Source: Amborella trichopoda (taxonomy: Eukaryota; Streptophyta; Magnoliopsida; Amborellales; Amborellaceae). Taken from it: a stretch of 64,000 nt of DNA. The position numbers were made by a program, and so were the translations under genes. The stretch is from positions 7,350,623 to 7,414,622 of the forward strand of contig NW_006498507.1 of the NCBI RefSeq assembly GCF_000471905.2, given 5' to 3'. The stretch's first letter is position 1; each line of letters begins with the position of its first letter. Positions 46,326-58,000 of the stretch are shown here, piece after piece. The notes under the pieces are model-generated. The model did no database searches. It was not told where the DNA came from and saw nothing but the letters and a program-made list of their open reading frames with translations.

Positions 46326-47257
46326 GTAGGTAGAGTATTANNNNNNNNNNNNNNNNNNNNGAATTGAAGACATGGACAGGGCAGGAATCAATTTGCCCTG
46401 AAATTTATGAGAGTTTGTAAATATTTGAATTAGAATTTCCTGATTTAGAGCAAGACTATTGCTCCCATGGCCTAAAGCTATAGAATGAAAATGAACCCAA
46501 AAAAAAAGAAAAGAATTTTGCTTGCAAAAGAGCTGGCATCATTCATTAGGTTGAAGAATAGCATATGCTTCATGCCAATCGTGTTTTTAGGGATTTCATA
46601 AGTAGGTTTCCCAGTTGAAACTGATGCGTTCTGAGAGTTGAAACCGATGTCTTTGGAATAGCTTTATTGTAGTGTATAACTCAGAAGATAATTGCATTTT
46701 TCCTTTTACAACTGAAGCTATGTCACTTTCCCGAAAAAAACTGAAGCTATGTGTAACTATAGAATTAAGCATCAGATTGTTGCAATTATTGAATATGGTG
46801 ATATCCAAAAGAACCACCAAAAGGAGATCCCATATTACATGGGATTGATGTTGATATTGATATTGATAAGTTTCCTAAGTTAGTTGAGATGCCCGTCAAA
46901 GCCCAACTAGATTAGGACTCTTGGTTATGTATTAAGTTTGGGATATGTGTGACATCTCAGAGATTCATATCTAGTATGGAATTCATAACCTTGAGCAACT
47001 GTTCCCATATTTGCAGACAACTTTCAGTTATAAGATGGGGTTTGGAATCTTTGCTTGATTTTTCAGTTGAATTTTCAATAAACTTTTCAGCTGAAATTTC
47101 AATGGAGTCTACTACGTACTATTCATAATTCTTCTCTAGAGAGAGAAACAAAGGGGCAATAAAAGAATAATGAAAGTGGTATCTAAGAATGATGTTCTAG
47201 ATAGAGAAAGATGGTGGTGCAGTCCAACAATATGGAGAGATACATAGAACCCAAATG

Positions 47258-47290
<33 letters not shown>

Positions 47291-50200
47291 GAATGAAAAG
47301 GGGTTGGAGAGAGATATTTTTTTATAGTTTTGTTTGTTTTTAAATTTTTATATGTGCCCCGAGTTGTACATACTGCCCTATATATTTGGAAGGAGAGAAG
47401 AAATAATTTGTATGCCCTATTTGGGTTCACCATAAGGGGAAGGTGGCTTTCTCGAGAGTGAGAAAGGGGTATTGGCCTCCTGTGCTTGACAAGCAAGGCT
47501 CTCATATAGAGAGAATTGAGCTTCTTATGGAGAGAGATGCTACGATGTGCCTCCTACAAAGTGAGATGCTGGTTTCTTATAGAGAAGCAGTTCTTATGGA
47601 GATTTTGAGAAATTTCCCTTTTTAGTGAGAGAAAGTCCCGGTTGCTTTCACGGTTCTCTTCTTGGGCAGTAGTTTAGCTGTGGAATAGAGATGTGAGATT
47701 GACGAGTAGTGTCGATCGGAAGAGCTGGTTTAAAAGGCTTGGTCAATTTTGTTTTGCCAAGGGTTACAGAGGTGGCTTTATGTCCCATAATCTGTGATGT
47801 AACTCTCATTGGTATTGTACGATTTTTGCTTTCTATGCCCGTTGATATAGCTATTTGGGGTGAACTACCTTTAATTTTTTTGTTCTTGATTTGTGCATTT
47901 TATGCTTTGTTTCTCGTGTTCTCACTGATTTTGTTTCTAGCTAGTTAACTAAAACGATCATAGTGGGAGGGATCCAACTACCAGGGTTCCTGTTTTCGCA
48001 TCTAAAAGGTTCTTAAATCCTAACGATAATTACCATGTGGATCTTCATAATTTGTGCAGCATGATAACCTCATATATGTTAGAAGCTCCACTATTTAACT
48101 TTGCAAATGTATACAATGAGACCATTTATTTTTAATATAAGGAGGTCACATTCGTTATTGATTATTAGATTTGAAAATTGTCTGGTTGAGGATGTGTCAT
48201 TGTTTGGGCACAAAGTCCAAAATAAAATTTCTTGAATGTTGTGAAACACTTTCATCTATTGGATTTCACATCCAATTGCTAAAAGTGATTGTGACCTCCT
48301 TGTACCAAAAATAAATGGTCTCATAGTATATAATCCCTTTAACATTATATGCAACAAATCAATTCTCTACATCCACTTGTACTAGCAGAAATATTGTTCC
48401 TCAGTGGAGTGCCTTTTTTACTTTCCATTTTCTCTCTAGCAACTGCTCAAAGAAGCTTTGCTTTTTTACTTTTTTTTTGGGGTTAATTTGCTTCATTTAC
48501 ATTTACGACGCTGGTCATTCATGATCACAGCTGTTGATCCAATGATAGCATCCTTACCTCAAGACAAACCTACACTGTGCATGAGTGCTTGGACTGTCTC
48601 AAAATATGTTCTCCACATTGAGACAACCACCATATTTCAATTAAACAACAGAAGAGCAGCCAATATATCTTCAGAGTCAAGAGAAGTGTGAGATTTTTCA
48701 AACGTTGTGTTGAGGCATGAGATTTGTTATTGAGTATGTTGCCATGCAATCAGTATCAGAGTGGTGATAATTGGCACCTTTTACTAGTAATCTCTCAGAC
48801 AAATAAGCCCCTTGAACATCAATCTCAGTATTTTAAACTTGAAGCGAAGAATCTCCTCAACAGTTGTGTGCCTCGGCTGTTCCTCAAAAAAATCATCTTC
48901 CCTATTTTTCTAAATCCATATCCAGAATTAGGTGTGTTCTCCCTCCATTTTGTGCTTCCTTCCTTTGTGAATGTAGCTCCTAAGGTTCATTTCCCAAAAA
49001 AGAAAAAAAAAAGAGAATAAAGTTTTAGTTCTTGAGGTTCTAAATTTTTTAGAGCATTTGTCCCTTGTTGATTAACTAAAATTGCCTCTTTTCTGGGTTG
49101 TAGCCCATCCTCTTACAATCACCATTTTGCTAGATTCCTCGTCAAAAAAATTGGAAGTTCCTGTGTTGCATTAACCACCACCTTACCAATTTTAATGTTC
49201 TACTGTGATTAGGGCTAACTGATTAAAGAAAAATTGGTTGGGGCTAGTGACTATCATTTACAGAATTATATTATAACCGTCTTCAATTGTGTTTATTGTA
49301 AGTTTATCATGTTTTTGTTTGTGCTAGTGTAGTCGCGCAGCCCTTGCATTTGTTAATCTTGAGCATAAGGGCATATGAGCTATTGATTCGGAAATCCTCA
49401 CCACTTGCTATCCTTTGTATAAATAATGTTCCTCACTTGAGTTCAATACCTGACAGATGTGATCGAAGGACTGATCAGCAGAGGGAATCAGGTTGCAGCT
49501 GTGGATCTTGCTTACACTTTTGGGCTTCAGGATAAGTTCAAACCACTGCCTCTGCTGAAGGCCTTCCTGGAAGATGCTAGGAAAGGAAAGAAAAAACAGG
49601 GCCCCCCTGATGCTGAATGGGTAATGTATAATCTCCATACAAACCCACAATTCTAAACCGACATTCCTTTGTTTTGATTCTCTACCAATCGTTTTCTGCT
49701 ACAGATTGGTCGACTAGCCGCTCTAAACTCTGTGATCAAGTGTGCTAAAGATCACAAATTTGAAGCTGCTATATCTGGTTGGAACCTCAATGCCGAAGTG
49801 GCCAAGCTAGAGAAAGAGAAGCCAAAGAGGAAAGTAGACAAGATTGAGAAGAGGAAAGCAGACAAGATTGAGAAGCCAAAGCTAGGAGTGGTAAAGAAAC
49901 GGTCTCGGCCTTCCATGGTTTTACCAAAAACGGCTTCTGGTCATGTGGTTTTGCCATCCAATGACCGGGGTATTGGAGCGAAGTCCGCTAGACTCACTAT
50001 GGGTGTCTTTGATGCTCATCAACTGGCGAGCTCGACTGATGGGTTTGTGACGATGGGGAATGGCACTGGGTTGGGAACAAGTGGTAGTATGGGTTTCTTA
50101 GTGGGAGGTGGAATGGGGTCATATGGATGGCAAGCAGAAGGGTTATACAGTAGAAACAATGATAACATGGGTCAAAATGTGTTAATGCCAACAACGTATC

Positions 50201-50337
50201 CATCTTCATTACCTGGTGTTAATTTAAGTGGGTCTAATTTGTATTCCTCCTCGGATCCTCATCTTGAAAACGTGTCATACTATGGTGGCTATTCTCACCT
50301 TGATAACAGCATTGCTGCTTATCAGCCATCTTGTTAG
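43783..50337 (+). CDS. FRIGIDA-like protein, FRL4-type, three exons
   Basis: A nuclear FRIGIDA-family protein, a family linked to flowering-time control through FRIGIDA complexes. Exons: 43783-44581, 49457-49620, 49705-50337. The total of 1596 nt gives 531 aa with matching phases, close to family length. The N-terminal coiled coil is at about residues 25-60 (NELQSLSSALSNFTARWNEL). The FRIGIDA core has CKQMDGKALRRF, APDPAKLILDCMGGFY, RRACILLLEFFV, GLLLFVAAFGVPPQLENEDL and LISRGNQVAAVDLAYTFGLQ. A basic region in exon 3 (KRKVDKIEKRKADK, internally duplicated) may be a nuclear signal. The Gly/Ser/Tyr-rich C-terminus ends SIAAYQPSC. Intron 1 is 4.9 kb and contains the assembly gap, so its true length is uncertain. 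Confidence 0.92.
44876..46340. repeat. First copy of duplicated intron segment, ending at the gap
   Basis: 44876-45508 equals 46361-46993 without indels and with about three substitutions. 46146 to about 46286 equals 47129 to about 47269. Between these matching parts copy 1 carries a 637-bp block (45509-46145), which begins like an M2 element and includes a C-rich stretch. The left contig ends in a (GA)n run just before the N gap. Confidence 0.85.
46275..46322. repeat. (GA)n microsatellite at the contig edge
   Basis: A pure GA run of about 48 bases located 18 bases before the N gap. This kind of sequence commonly breaks assemblies. A shorter GA run stands at the matching place in the second copy (about 47258-47291). 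Confidence 0.95.
46341..46360. other. Assembly gap (20 N)
   Basis: Twenty undefined bases inside FRIGIDA-like intron 1. The fixed size suggests a placeholder, so real distance is unknown. Confidence 0.99.
46361..47291. repeat. Second copy of duplicated intron segment, starting at the gap
   Basis: Begins exactly at the first base after the gap. It repeats 44876-45508, then has a 142-bp block in place of the 637-bp block of copy 1, then repeats 46146 onward through the GA run. It probably represents the other haplotype. Confidence 0.85.
46992..47133. repeat. 142-bp block identical to 56195-56336
   Basis: Starts TGAGCAACTGTTCCC and ends ATTCATAATTCTT. By eye it shows no mismatch to the sequence in the FERONIA-like intron 9.2 kb away. 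No terminal inverted repeats were found. Confidence 0.9.
47300..48100 (+). other. FRIGIDA-like intron 1, unassigned part
   Basis: Includes an open frame at 47709-47948 with a hydrophobic C-terminal half but no family resemblance. It is probably chance. 48350-49456 likewise shows no gene. Confidence 0.5.
48108..48335. mobile_element. MITE family M1, copy 3, in FRIGIDA-like intron 1
   Basis: The clearest copy. GAGACCATTTATTTTT (48118-48133) is mirrored perfectly at 48307-48322, and AAGGAGGTCACA (48139-48150) at 48290-48301. The interior has ATTGGATTTCACATCC. The ends are TATACAATG and CATAGTATA, so the target site may be TA. Confidence 0.8.
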
Positions 50338-52138
50338 CACTTGTGTATCCTCTGGTTCATTTTCTGGTTCTGAGTCTCCTCGGGATCATTTTTTGGGTAC
50401 TACGTCTTAATGTACTGGATCCAACAGGTGGCATTGGGGTTGGAGGGTGGTGTATCTAGCCCTTGAGTTAATGCCTGTCTATTTGAATTGACAGAGATGG
50501 TAGGGGTCTCTTAGTTGTCATCAGGTTCATTTCATGAGTGGAGCCTCTCTGTTGGAAGGACAATATTGGTGGGATTGAAATAGAGCTGCAAGTCAGATTT
50601 TTACCTTGATAAATTTGATCATGTAATACATCATGTATGGAGTTTAATTTCCATGCTCTACATATTTTAATTGTTTATAGCATTTTGTTACACTTCAGTT
50701 AGACCTCAAATAGTATCAATATGATTATTGTTCATCATAGTCTTTTCTTAACTATTTGGGATCGGCTATACAAATCATAGTATGACATTCTACTTTATCA
50801 AAGACCATACTCTTAGAGAGGCTATAAGTCGTCATATCTTTTTCACTACTTCCAACGATGTTTTTTTGAGGTCTATCACTCTGCTCTTTTTTAGCATTCC
50901 ACTTTATCTAACTTGCACTTGTTAATTGTCATGGCTCCATATGAGTCCTAAACCTATATAGGCATTTTGTATAACTTCGCTGCCATGATTTGTTTGAATA
51001 ATTAACTGGATATCTTTGTAAATGGATGCAGCAGCTATAATGGCTACAAAATCAATATGGTAACCTTTAAATATCAAAGCACAATTATTTTGATCTGCCT
51101 TCTAAATTTCTTAAAATCTCTCCCATTCTCTTTTGACTCTCATACTTAAATTTACTGTCATTGAGCAGTATTGTTTTCCTATGCTAATTTGTCAAAAGAA
51201 AGTATTACATCCATCTCTACTTGAAAATGTTTTTTGTTTTTCCAAGCTTATATGTGATTATTATTATTGCCAAAAATTAGAATCATTTTCAATTTAGCTT
51301 ATATAAAAAAAAGGTAATAGGCAAAAAATTGAACTGCTAATCAATTGTAATTAACGACTAAAAAATAATTTAAAAATTTAAATTTAAAATTACAAAATTA
51401 AATAATTACAATTTTATTTTTGATCTAATTTCTTGTCAAGATAATATTGTGCAGCACATGTGCATCTGCATAAGAGTAGTAAACATTGTTGCTAGATTCG
51501 CTTTTGGCTGAAGAAGCCAAACCCTTCGAATTTTAGGCTTAGACCGAAGCGAAGCAAAGTCTAGTGTTGTTGCTTGGGTCAGCTTCGGGTTAATTCGGCC
51601 GAAGTAAAGAAATATCTACATAAATGTATTTTTTTTAAAAAAAAAATTAGTTTTAATTTTTATTTATATTTTTATATATAACTCTAATTTATTTTTATTA
51701 AATTAAAAAAAAAAAATCCGAAGTCTTCTCCCGAATTGGCTGAGGTAGCGAATTGTTTCGTATTCTCACCAAATTGAAAAAGACTCTAAAGAGAATATGA
51801 AAACATTGATATTAAACCAACCAAGCAAAAACTTCGAAATGATTAGATAGAAAATTGAAGAACTATCAATGTATAATTAACGACCTAAAAATAGAAAAAA
51901 AAAAGTAAAATTTCATTTCATGAATCAATTAATGAAAATTAAACTTTTGTTTCATAAAAATAAATATTGCCAAAATATATTGGAGTAGAATGTTCATTTA
52001 CTCTCTAAGGGCAAATTCCCACCTAGAATTAGTTTTAGGCCCCCAAAATTTGGGGTTAAAACTGTTTCATCTTAATCTCAATAAAAAAAAAAATTTCTTC
52101 TAATTGTGCCCTCTATAGAAAAAGGGCAAAAATACAAT
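50338..52138. other. FRIGIDA-like 3' UTR and intergenic DNA
   Basis: 50338 to about 50680 is the likely 3' UTR. An RTE tail lies at 50725-50935. The rest (50936-52138) is AT-rich. A part near 51480-51600 has repeated CCGAAG/TTCGG words, but I see no gene. Confidence 0.55.
50725..50935 (-). mobile_element. RTE LINE 3' fragment downstream of the FRIGIDA-like gene
   Basis: TTAACTATTTGGGATCGGCT, GACATTCTAC and AGAGGCTATAAG follow the same order as at 36110-36210 and 3930-4010, but are more diverged and with a poorer tail. Confidence 0.65.
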
Positions 52139-52217
52139 GCTTTCATTGAGATTCGAACTCAAGACCTGACCTCCCCGCTTACTAAACGGGTGCTCTAACC
52201 AACTGAACTATGCGAGC
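52139..52217 (-). pseudogene. tRNA-Thr(AGU) pseudogene or tRNA-derived SINE head
   Basis: Read on the minus strand: GCTCGCATAGTTCAGTTGG, anticodon arm CCCGT-TTAGTAA-GCGGG (anticodon AGT), T arm TTGAGTTCGAATCTCAA. Plant tRNA-Thr(AGU) is the evident parent. Damage: the variable loop has six extra bases (one G and a duplicated AGGTC), and the acceptor stem has two mismatches (C4-A69, G5-A68). The A-box and B-box promoters remain recognisable. Confidence 0.75.
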
Positions 52218-53284
52218 TGGGTGTGGTAAATTGTTCTAAACGTTTTAGAAACATAGTTTTTAAATTTCGTAACCACTATCACGATAATAACATATAAATC
52301 GGTAATTGCGCCTGGGTCAATTTAGGCATAAAAAAGACCAGACAGAACGACTGGATTTTCCAAACTCACTTATTTTCCTTTTCTTGCTTCTAAATGTTCA
52401 ATTACATGCTCTCTCTTTCTCTCTAAACTAGGGCTGCATCCGATAACTTTATCTAGCTTTTTTTGGAATCATGGAGGAAAGTGAAAAGTGGTAGTTTGAA
52501 AGATTAGATAAACTATGGTGCTGGTATTTTTACTTGTTTGGTATAAAAAAAGCTAAAAATTATATGTCTTAACCATACCTTTTGTATTTTATTGACTTGA
52601 TGTCTGAAATACATATTTTGAACAAATTATTTTTGCTACAACCATTCTAATGAAATTCTTATAAAATGTACAATACCTCGTCTTGTTCGAAAAAAGATCT
52701 ACTCGAAGGTATGCTTTATTTTGATTGTTTAGAACCTCGGCTCTATACAAACCGTACCCATTTATTGTTTGTTTTTGTAATTACTTTTGTTTTAGAATTT
52801 CAAAATTAAAATTTTAAATATGTTCGATTTTTTAATCCGATCCGTTTGCGATATTTTCACGTCCAATACTTTTGCCGCTCTGTATTTTCCCCCCAAATTT
52901 TTGCTTCCAACTTCGGACCAAAACTGATTTAATGCTGATTTTGTGGTGAGCCGATGTATTGTTATTCCGCGGCTTGACTTGTTAACTAGGGTTTTTACTA
53001 GTGACATGCAAAATGGGTAAAATTTCAAATAATAATTAATCAATTTGTTTGTATCTTATGGAATACCATTGAAGCCTCAATTAAAAAAAATTTAAAAATA
53101 AAAAAATAAAAAAAGGGGGTAGGCCCTCCTCAATTTAACAACAATCCCCGGTTCCACCACAAAACAAAAGCAACAAAAAATATGCACACCAAGAAAGATG
53201 AAAAAAGAAAAAGAAAAAAAACATAGGATCCGTATGAAGTATGAACTAAAAGAGTGCAGTTTGCACCGTAGGTGTAGACGTGCA
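52218..53284. other. Intergenic, no gene seen
   Basis: AT-rich sequence. 52640-52760 has a few blocks (GAACCTCGGCTCTATACAAACC) similar to 30550-30590, so it may hold another M3-related end. An open frame on the minus strand at 52792-53043 has no recognisable domain. Confidence 0.45.
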
Positions 53285-53690
53285 CCTTCAAATTTTATCA
53301 TGGTATATAATTTTGATGTAAAATGTTCTTAGGATTATCGCAAAATCTATTTTTATATTTAATTATAAAATTTTAAATTTAAAAAATAGTTAAAATCAAG
53401 TAGATCTATAAACACATGAAAATCTTGAAAATGGACAGTGTAGATAATATGTTGTAAAATGCACTATTTCTGAGACTTAAAATCGTTTTATTTTTCATAG
53501 TCATACATCTCAATGTTGAGAAGATCAATCAAAGGGTTTTTCAACATTAAAACTACTTTTTCCAATGGATTTTTGAGGAGCATCCGTAGTTCTACGTTAT
53601 AAGGTAGCATCTTTATATAAACTTTTTCCGAACGAAAAAGTCATCACCATAGTTTTCCATCATGAAGGTAATACCAAAGTGAAGCATACA
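53285..53690 (-). mobile_element. MITE-like family M3, copy 3, upstream of FERONIA-like
   Basis: The reverse complement matches 56715-57090. Shared blocks on the plus strand are TTTTGATGTAAAATGTTC, AATTATAAAATTTTAAATTT, AAATGCACTATTTCTGAG and CATACATCTCAATGTTGAG. Confidence 0.65.
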
Positions 53691-53819
53691 TAAGCAATAG
53701 ACCAAAGTAAGATCAGCAAATGATAGCTTTGCCCTACGACAAATATCACCCAACTCAACTCAAGAAACCCACCCAATCTAATCTCGGTATCATATCACTA
53801 AAATAAGATAAATGAACAA

Positions 53820-55001
53820 CAAACAACTGCAACTAATCAAGCCATTTTTTCTTGCCTTTGAAAAGCATCGAGTATAAATAAACCGAAGAGAACAAAACTC
53901 TCCCTGAATCAATCCGGAAAACCCCTTTTCCAGCATAAACAGCGTTAAATTCCAACCAAATATCTCCAAATTCTAGCAAAAAAAACAGCTCTCCACCAAA
54001 TCCGGACAATTTCTTGTCAAATCGGCAGGAGAGCTCTTCCGGCAAAAACAAAATGCTAAATCTCGGGCTTTAACAAACCCTAGATGAGCGATTTCAATGG
54101 TGCAATCAAAGTCCTAGATCTCCATTAAAGAGAGGGAGGGAGGGAGAGAGAGCAAACTAGAGAGAGAAAGTTATAGAAAGCGTTTAGGATTCGAGGGATT
54201 AATACCTACTTAAATGTAGCCGAATGGAGATAAAAAAAAGAGAGGAAAAAGTGGAACCCTTGTTGAGAGAAAATGGGGAGAAGATGGGAGAGAGAATAAC
54301 AAATGTAAGATCACGTAAAGAGATTACTAGCTATTTAAGGGTGGCAACATGTCCAATTCGGTCAGGTCGGATCCAGCTAGATCCGAACCCAAACCCAAAA
54401 CCAAAAAATAATGTGGGATACAGACCCAACCCAAAAATTAAAATATATATATATTTGACTATATTTTAATACATTAAAATCTGGACCTAAATAATACTAG
54501 GACCCAAACCGACTGAGTTCAATTTTTGGACTTATACTCAGTACCCTGATCGGATCTACCCTCGGGTCCTCGATCGGAGTCCATTGCCACCCTAGAGAGA
54601 GAGAGAGACAGAGAGCACAATAATAAAATGGTCAAAGCAGAAATGTGTAAATTTAGTAGAATGAAAGATCTGTTACTCATTTGTCTCCCGTATTTAACTC
54701 TTACCCATCCAACAGTAACTGTTTTTCTCTCTACTCTCTCTCTCTTTCCTACCTTCCTTCCATGTCTCTCGCATACCTTGGGGGTAGTCCGTCCAAACCT
54801 CCACAAACCCCACCCTCTCTCTACTTTCTATCTCCCCTCTGTAAAATTCCATTTTGCTTCAAAGAAAAGACTGTGAGAGAGAGAGAAAAGGGGTAGTTTC
54901 ACACACCCCAACCTCTCTCCACTTTCCCTCTAATCTCTCTCTCCTGTTGCATTGTTCAAGAGGGAATGATAGAGAGCGGAGGGGCAGGGGCCTCCTAAAG
55001 C
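53820..55001 (+). other. Upstream region and probable 5' leader of FERONIA-like
   Basis: 54590-55001 is CT/GA-rich and looks like a transcribed leader. On the minus strand 54200-54050 also resembles a 5' leader (pyrimidine run, then TAGGGTTT), followed by a 72-codon open frame without ATG (54051-53833). This may be a remnant of another gene's first exon. No complete gene is seen. Confidence 0.4.
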
Positions 55002-58000
55002 ATGATGACTATTACATCAGGCCTAGCTGCCGCCGCCACCACCACCACCATCTATTCTCTTTATCTCCTCTTGTTCATGAGCTTCTTCTCGGGGTCCTCC
55101 GGGAAGAATTATGCACCATCCGACGCGATCCTCGTGAACTGTGGGTCGTCCAGCGATGGGGTGGATGCCGATGGCCGCTCATGGAAGGGGGATGTACACG
55201 GCTCCCGTTACACCCTTGATTCCGAGAACACTGTCCCTGCCCGTGCCGAAACCCAAGACCCCTCTCTCCCCTCCACCATCCCCTACATGTCTGCCAGGAT
55301 CTTCAGTTCGCGCTCAACCTATGAATTTTCGGTGACACCCGGACGCCATTGGGTAAGACTACATTTTTACCCCTCTTCGTACAGCGGCCTCAGCCCTGAT
55401 GATGCCCTCTTCTCCGTTGAGGCCTCCGGCGGTTTCATGCTGCTCCGCAACTTCAGCGCATCAATCACTGCCACCGCTCTCACCCAGGCATACATCATTC
55501 GTGAATTCTCGGTGAATGTCACTGGGAAATCATTGTCTCTGACATTTGAGCCATCAGTCAAGCACAGGTCGGCATATGCATTCGTGAATGGGATTGAGAT
55601 TGTCTCGATGCCCGACATTTACGTGTCAAGTTCTGAGCTCCCCTCACTGGTCGGTTTCACCCATCAGACGGTGGATCTTCGACCTCAGCTCTTCAGACAA
55701 TGTTCAGGCTCAATGTGGGGGGTCAGTACATCGCAGCCGGGAATGACACCGGGATGAGCAGGACATGGTACGATGACACCCCGTACATATATGGTGCCGG
55801 TGTCGGTGTCACATATTCGGCTGACCCAGATGTGAAAATACGGTACCTGGACAGCATACCGGAGTACACAGCGCCGGTGGACGTGTACAGCACAGCTAGG
55901 TCGATGGGGCCAGACTCAAGGGTAAATGTGAATACCAATTTGACATGGGTATTTCAGGTTGATTCCAATTTCACCTATATTGTGAGGCTCCATTTTTGCG
56001 AGCTTCAGCTCACAAAGATTAACCAGAGAGTCTTCGACATCTTCCTCAATAACAAGACAGCCGAGGTTAGCTTTACCAAGCTCTCTCTCTCTCATCCAAT
56101 AAAATAATTACTAGTGAAAAATTTTGTCTTTTATTATTTTATTTTATTTTATTTCTCTTTTCCTATGCAAATTGACAATCGCTAATGCGTATCATGAGCA
56201 ACTGTTCCCATATTTGCAGACAACTTTCAGTTATAAGATGGGGTTTGGAATCTTTGCTTGATTTTTCAGTTGAATTTTCAATAAACTTTTCAGCTGAAAT
56301 TTCAATGGAGTCTACTACGTACTATTCATAATTCTTAACAACCCCATCAATTGCAGAGAAACAGTGAAGAAATTAATTTCTTATAACCGCCTGCATGGCC
56401 ATCAGCGATGATTCACTGTTTTAATAAGATGATTCACTGTTTTAATACAATTAATATTGACAATAAATGTACCTTATAAAATTATAAGAGAAACTTGTAG
56501 GCAGCTTTAAAAATAATTGTTATGCTTTCTAAAAAGCTGATTTTACTTTATTTAAAGTAATCTACTAAAAATCACGTGTTTTTAGCTAGAAGTAACAAAA
56601 ATGGTGGATGTTTTTAGCTAGAGAAGTAACAAAAATGGTGGATGTTTTTAGCTAGAGAAGTAACAAAAAATAGTTGAGAATCACCAAAAAAAAAAAAAAT
56701 TTAATAGTTAGACAAGGGAAAAGTTTATATAAGGTTGCAACCTTAATTGTTGAACCACGGATGCACCTAAAAAATCTATCGAAAAAGGTTGTTTTAATGT
56801 TGAAAAACCCTCTAATTGAGCATCTCGACATCGATATGTATGAATATGAAAGAAAAAAGGATTTTAAGTCCCAAAAATAGTGCATCGTACAACACATTAT
56901 CTAGATCGTTCATTTTCAAAATTTTCATATGTTTATTGATTTATTTGATTTTGACCATTTTTGAAGTTTAAAATTTTATAATTAGATATGAAAATAGGTT
57001 TGAGATAATCCTAATAATATTTTACATCAAAATTATATGTTATGACCAAATTTGAAGGTACCTCTCAATTGGATTGTTTAAGGTTGCACCCATTAGACAA
57101 TGTTATATATAATACAAGGTATGTACTAAACAACTAAGAAAATAATAATATGCATAAAGAAAGATTAGAATCAAATAGACAATGGCCCTGGTTAAATTCA
57201 ATCTATGCCATCTAGGCTATGCTGTTCTATAGGCTGAGCGGCTCACAATATCATTTCCCTTTTATATATTTTCTAGAGGATGGGTAAATACTAGGCAAAA
57301 TTACTACACCCCTTGCCTAAAAACCGTATTTTTTTTTTCTAACACGAATCCCCTGGCATTGTATATGGTGTGAATAAAAACTTATTGGGGGTCCGTATGA
57401 TATTTTAAGCAGGGCAATATGTAATGGAAGAGACTGCAAAAACGCCTATGCGCGAAAATGAATAGTATTTTCGCCCATAAGGTCAGCGCTGTCTCATTTT
57501 TTTGGACGGTGTGGATTAAAGACCGTCATAGACATAAGATGTCCATGGTGATCCGTCACGGATATAGCATGTCTATGATAGAATTTTTTTACACAAAATT
57601 GACGCAAAAAATATACAAAGACCGCCACAACTCCTATAAGTCCATAGTAGTTTTTAGAAAAAATTGTCACGGACATAACATGTCCATGACGGAAGCGAAA
57701 CACTATAACAATTCGTCTACAAGCGTTTTTTAAACTTTTCCATATGTAGTTTTCCCCTAATACTACAATTGCATTATTTAATGGACACGGTCTCTAATGA
57801 GTCCTTGGACTCATACGTAGAAATGCGATCCCCCTTAATAATCCATTTCCAAAATAAATTTTGACAATGATTTTTAAAGAATATACAATTCTTGACATGG
57901 AGTTCTTTAGTGTATTAATTTTTTTTAAAAAAAAACTAAATGATATTTTTTTAGAAAAAAATATTTGAGGAATTGATTTCACCTTTTTCTTGGACCATCA

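Noticed and set aside
47709..47948. Possible small membrane protein in the FRIGIDA-like intron
   Set aside because: T-rich sequence gives hydrophobic residues by chance; no homology or splice context.
53833..54051. Minus-strand gene upstream of FERONIA-like
   Set aside because: No ATG and no recognised domain; only a leader-like composition, so it was kept as a note.
57458..57733. 91-codon open frame with repeated HGHSMSM-like words
   Set aside because: The repetition comes from DNA-level inverted repeats; the opposite strand is equally open, and it lies in an intron.
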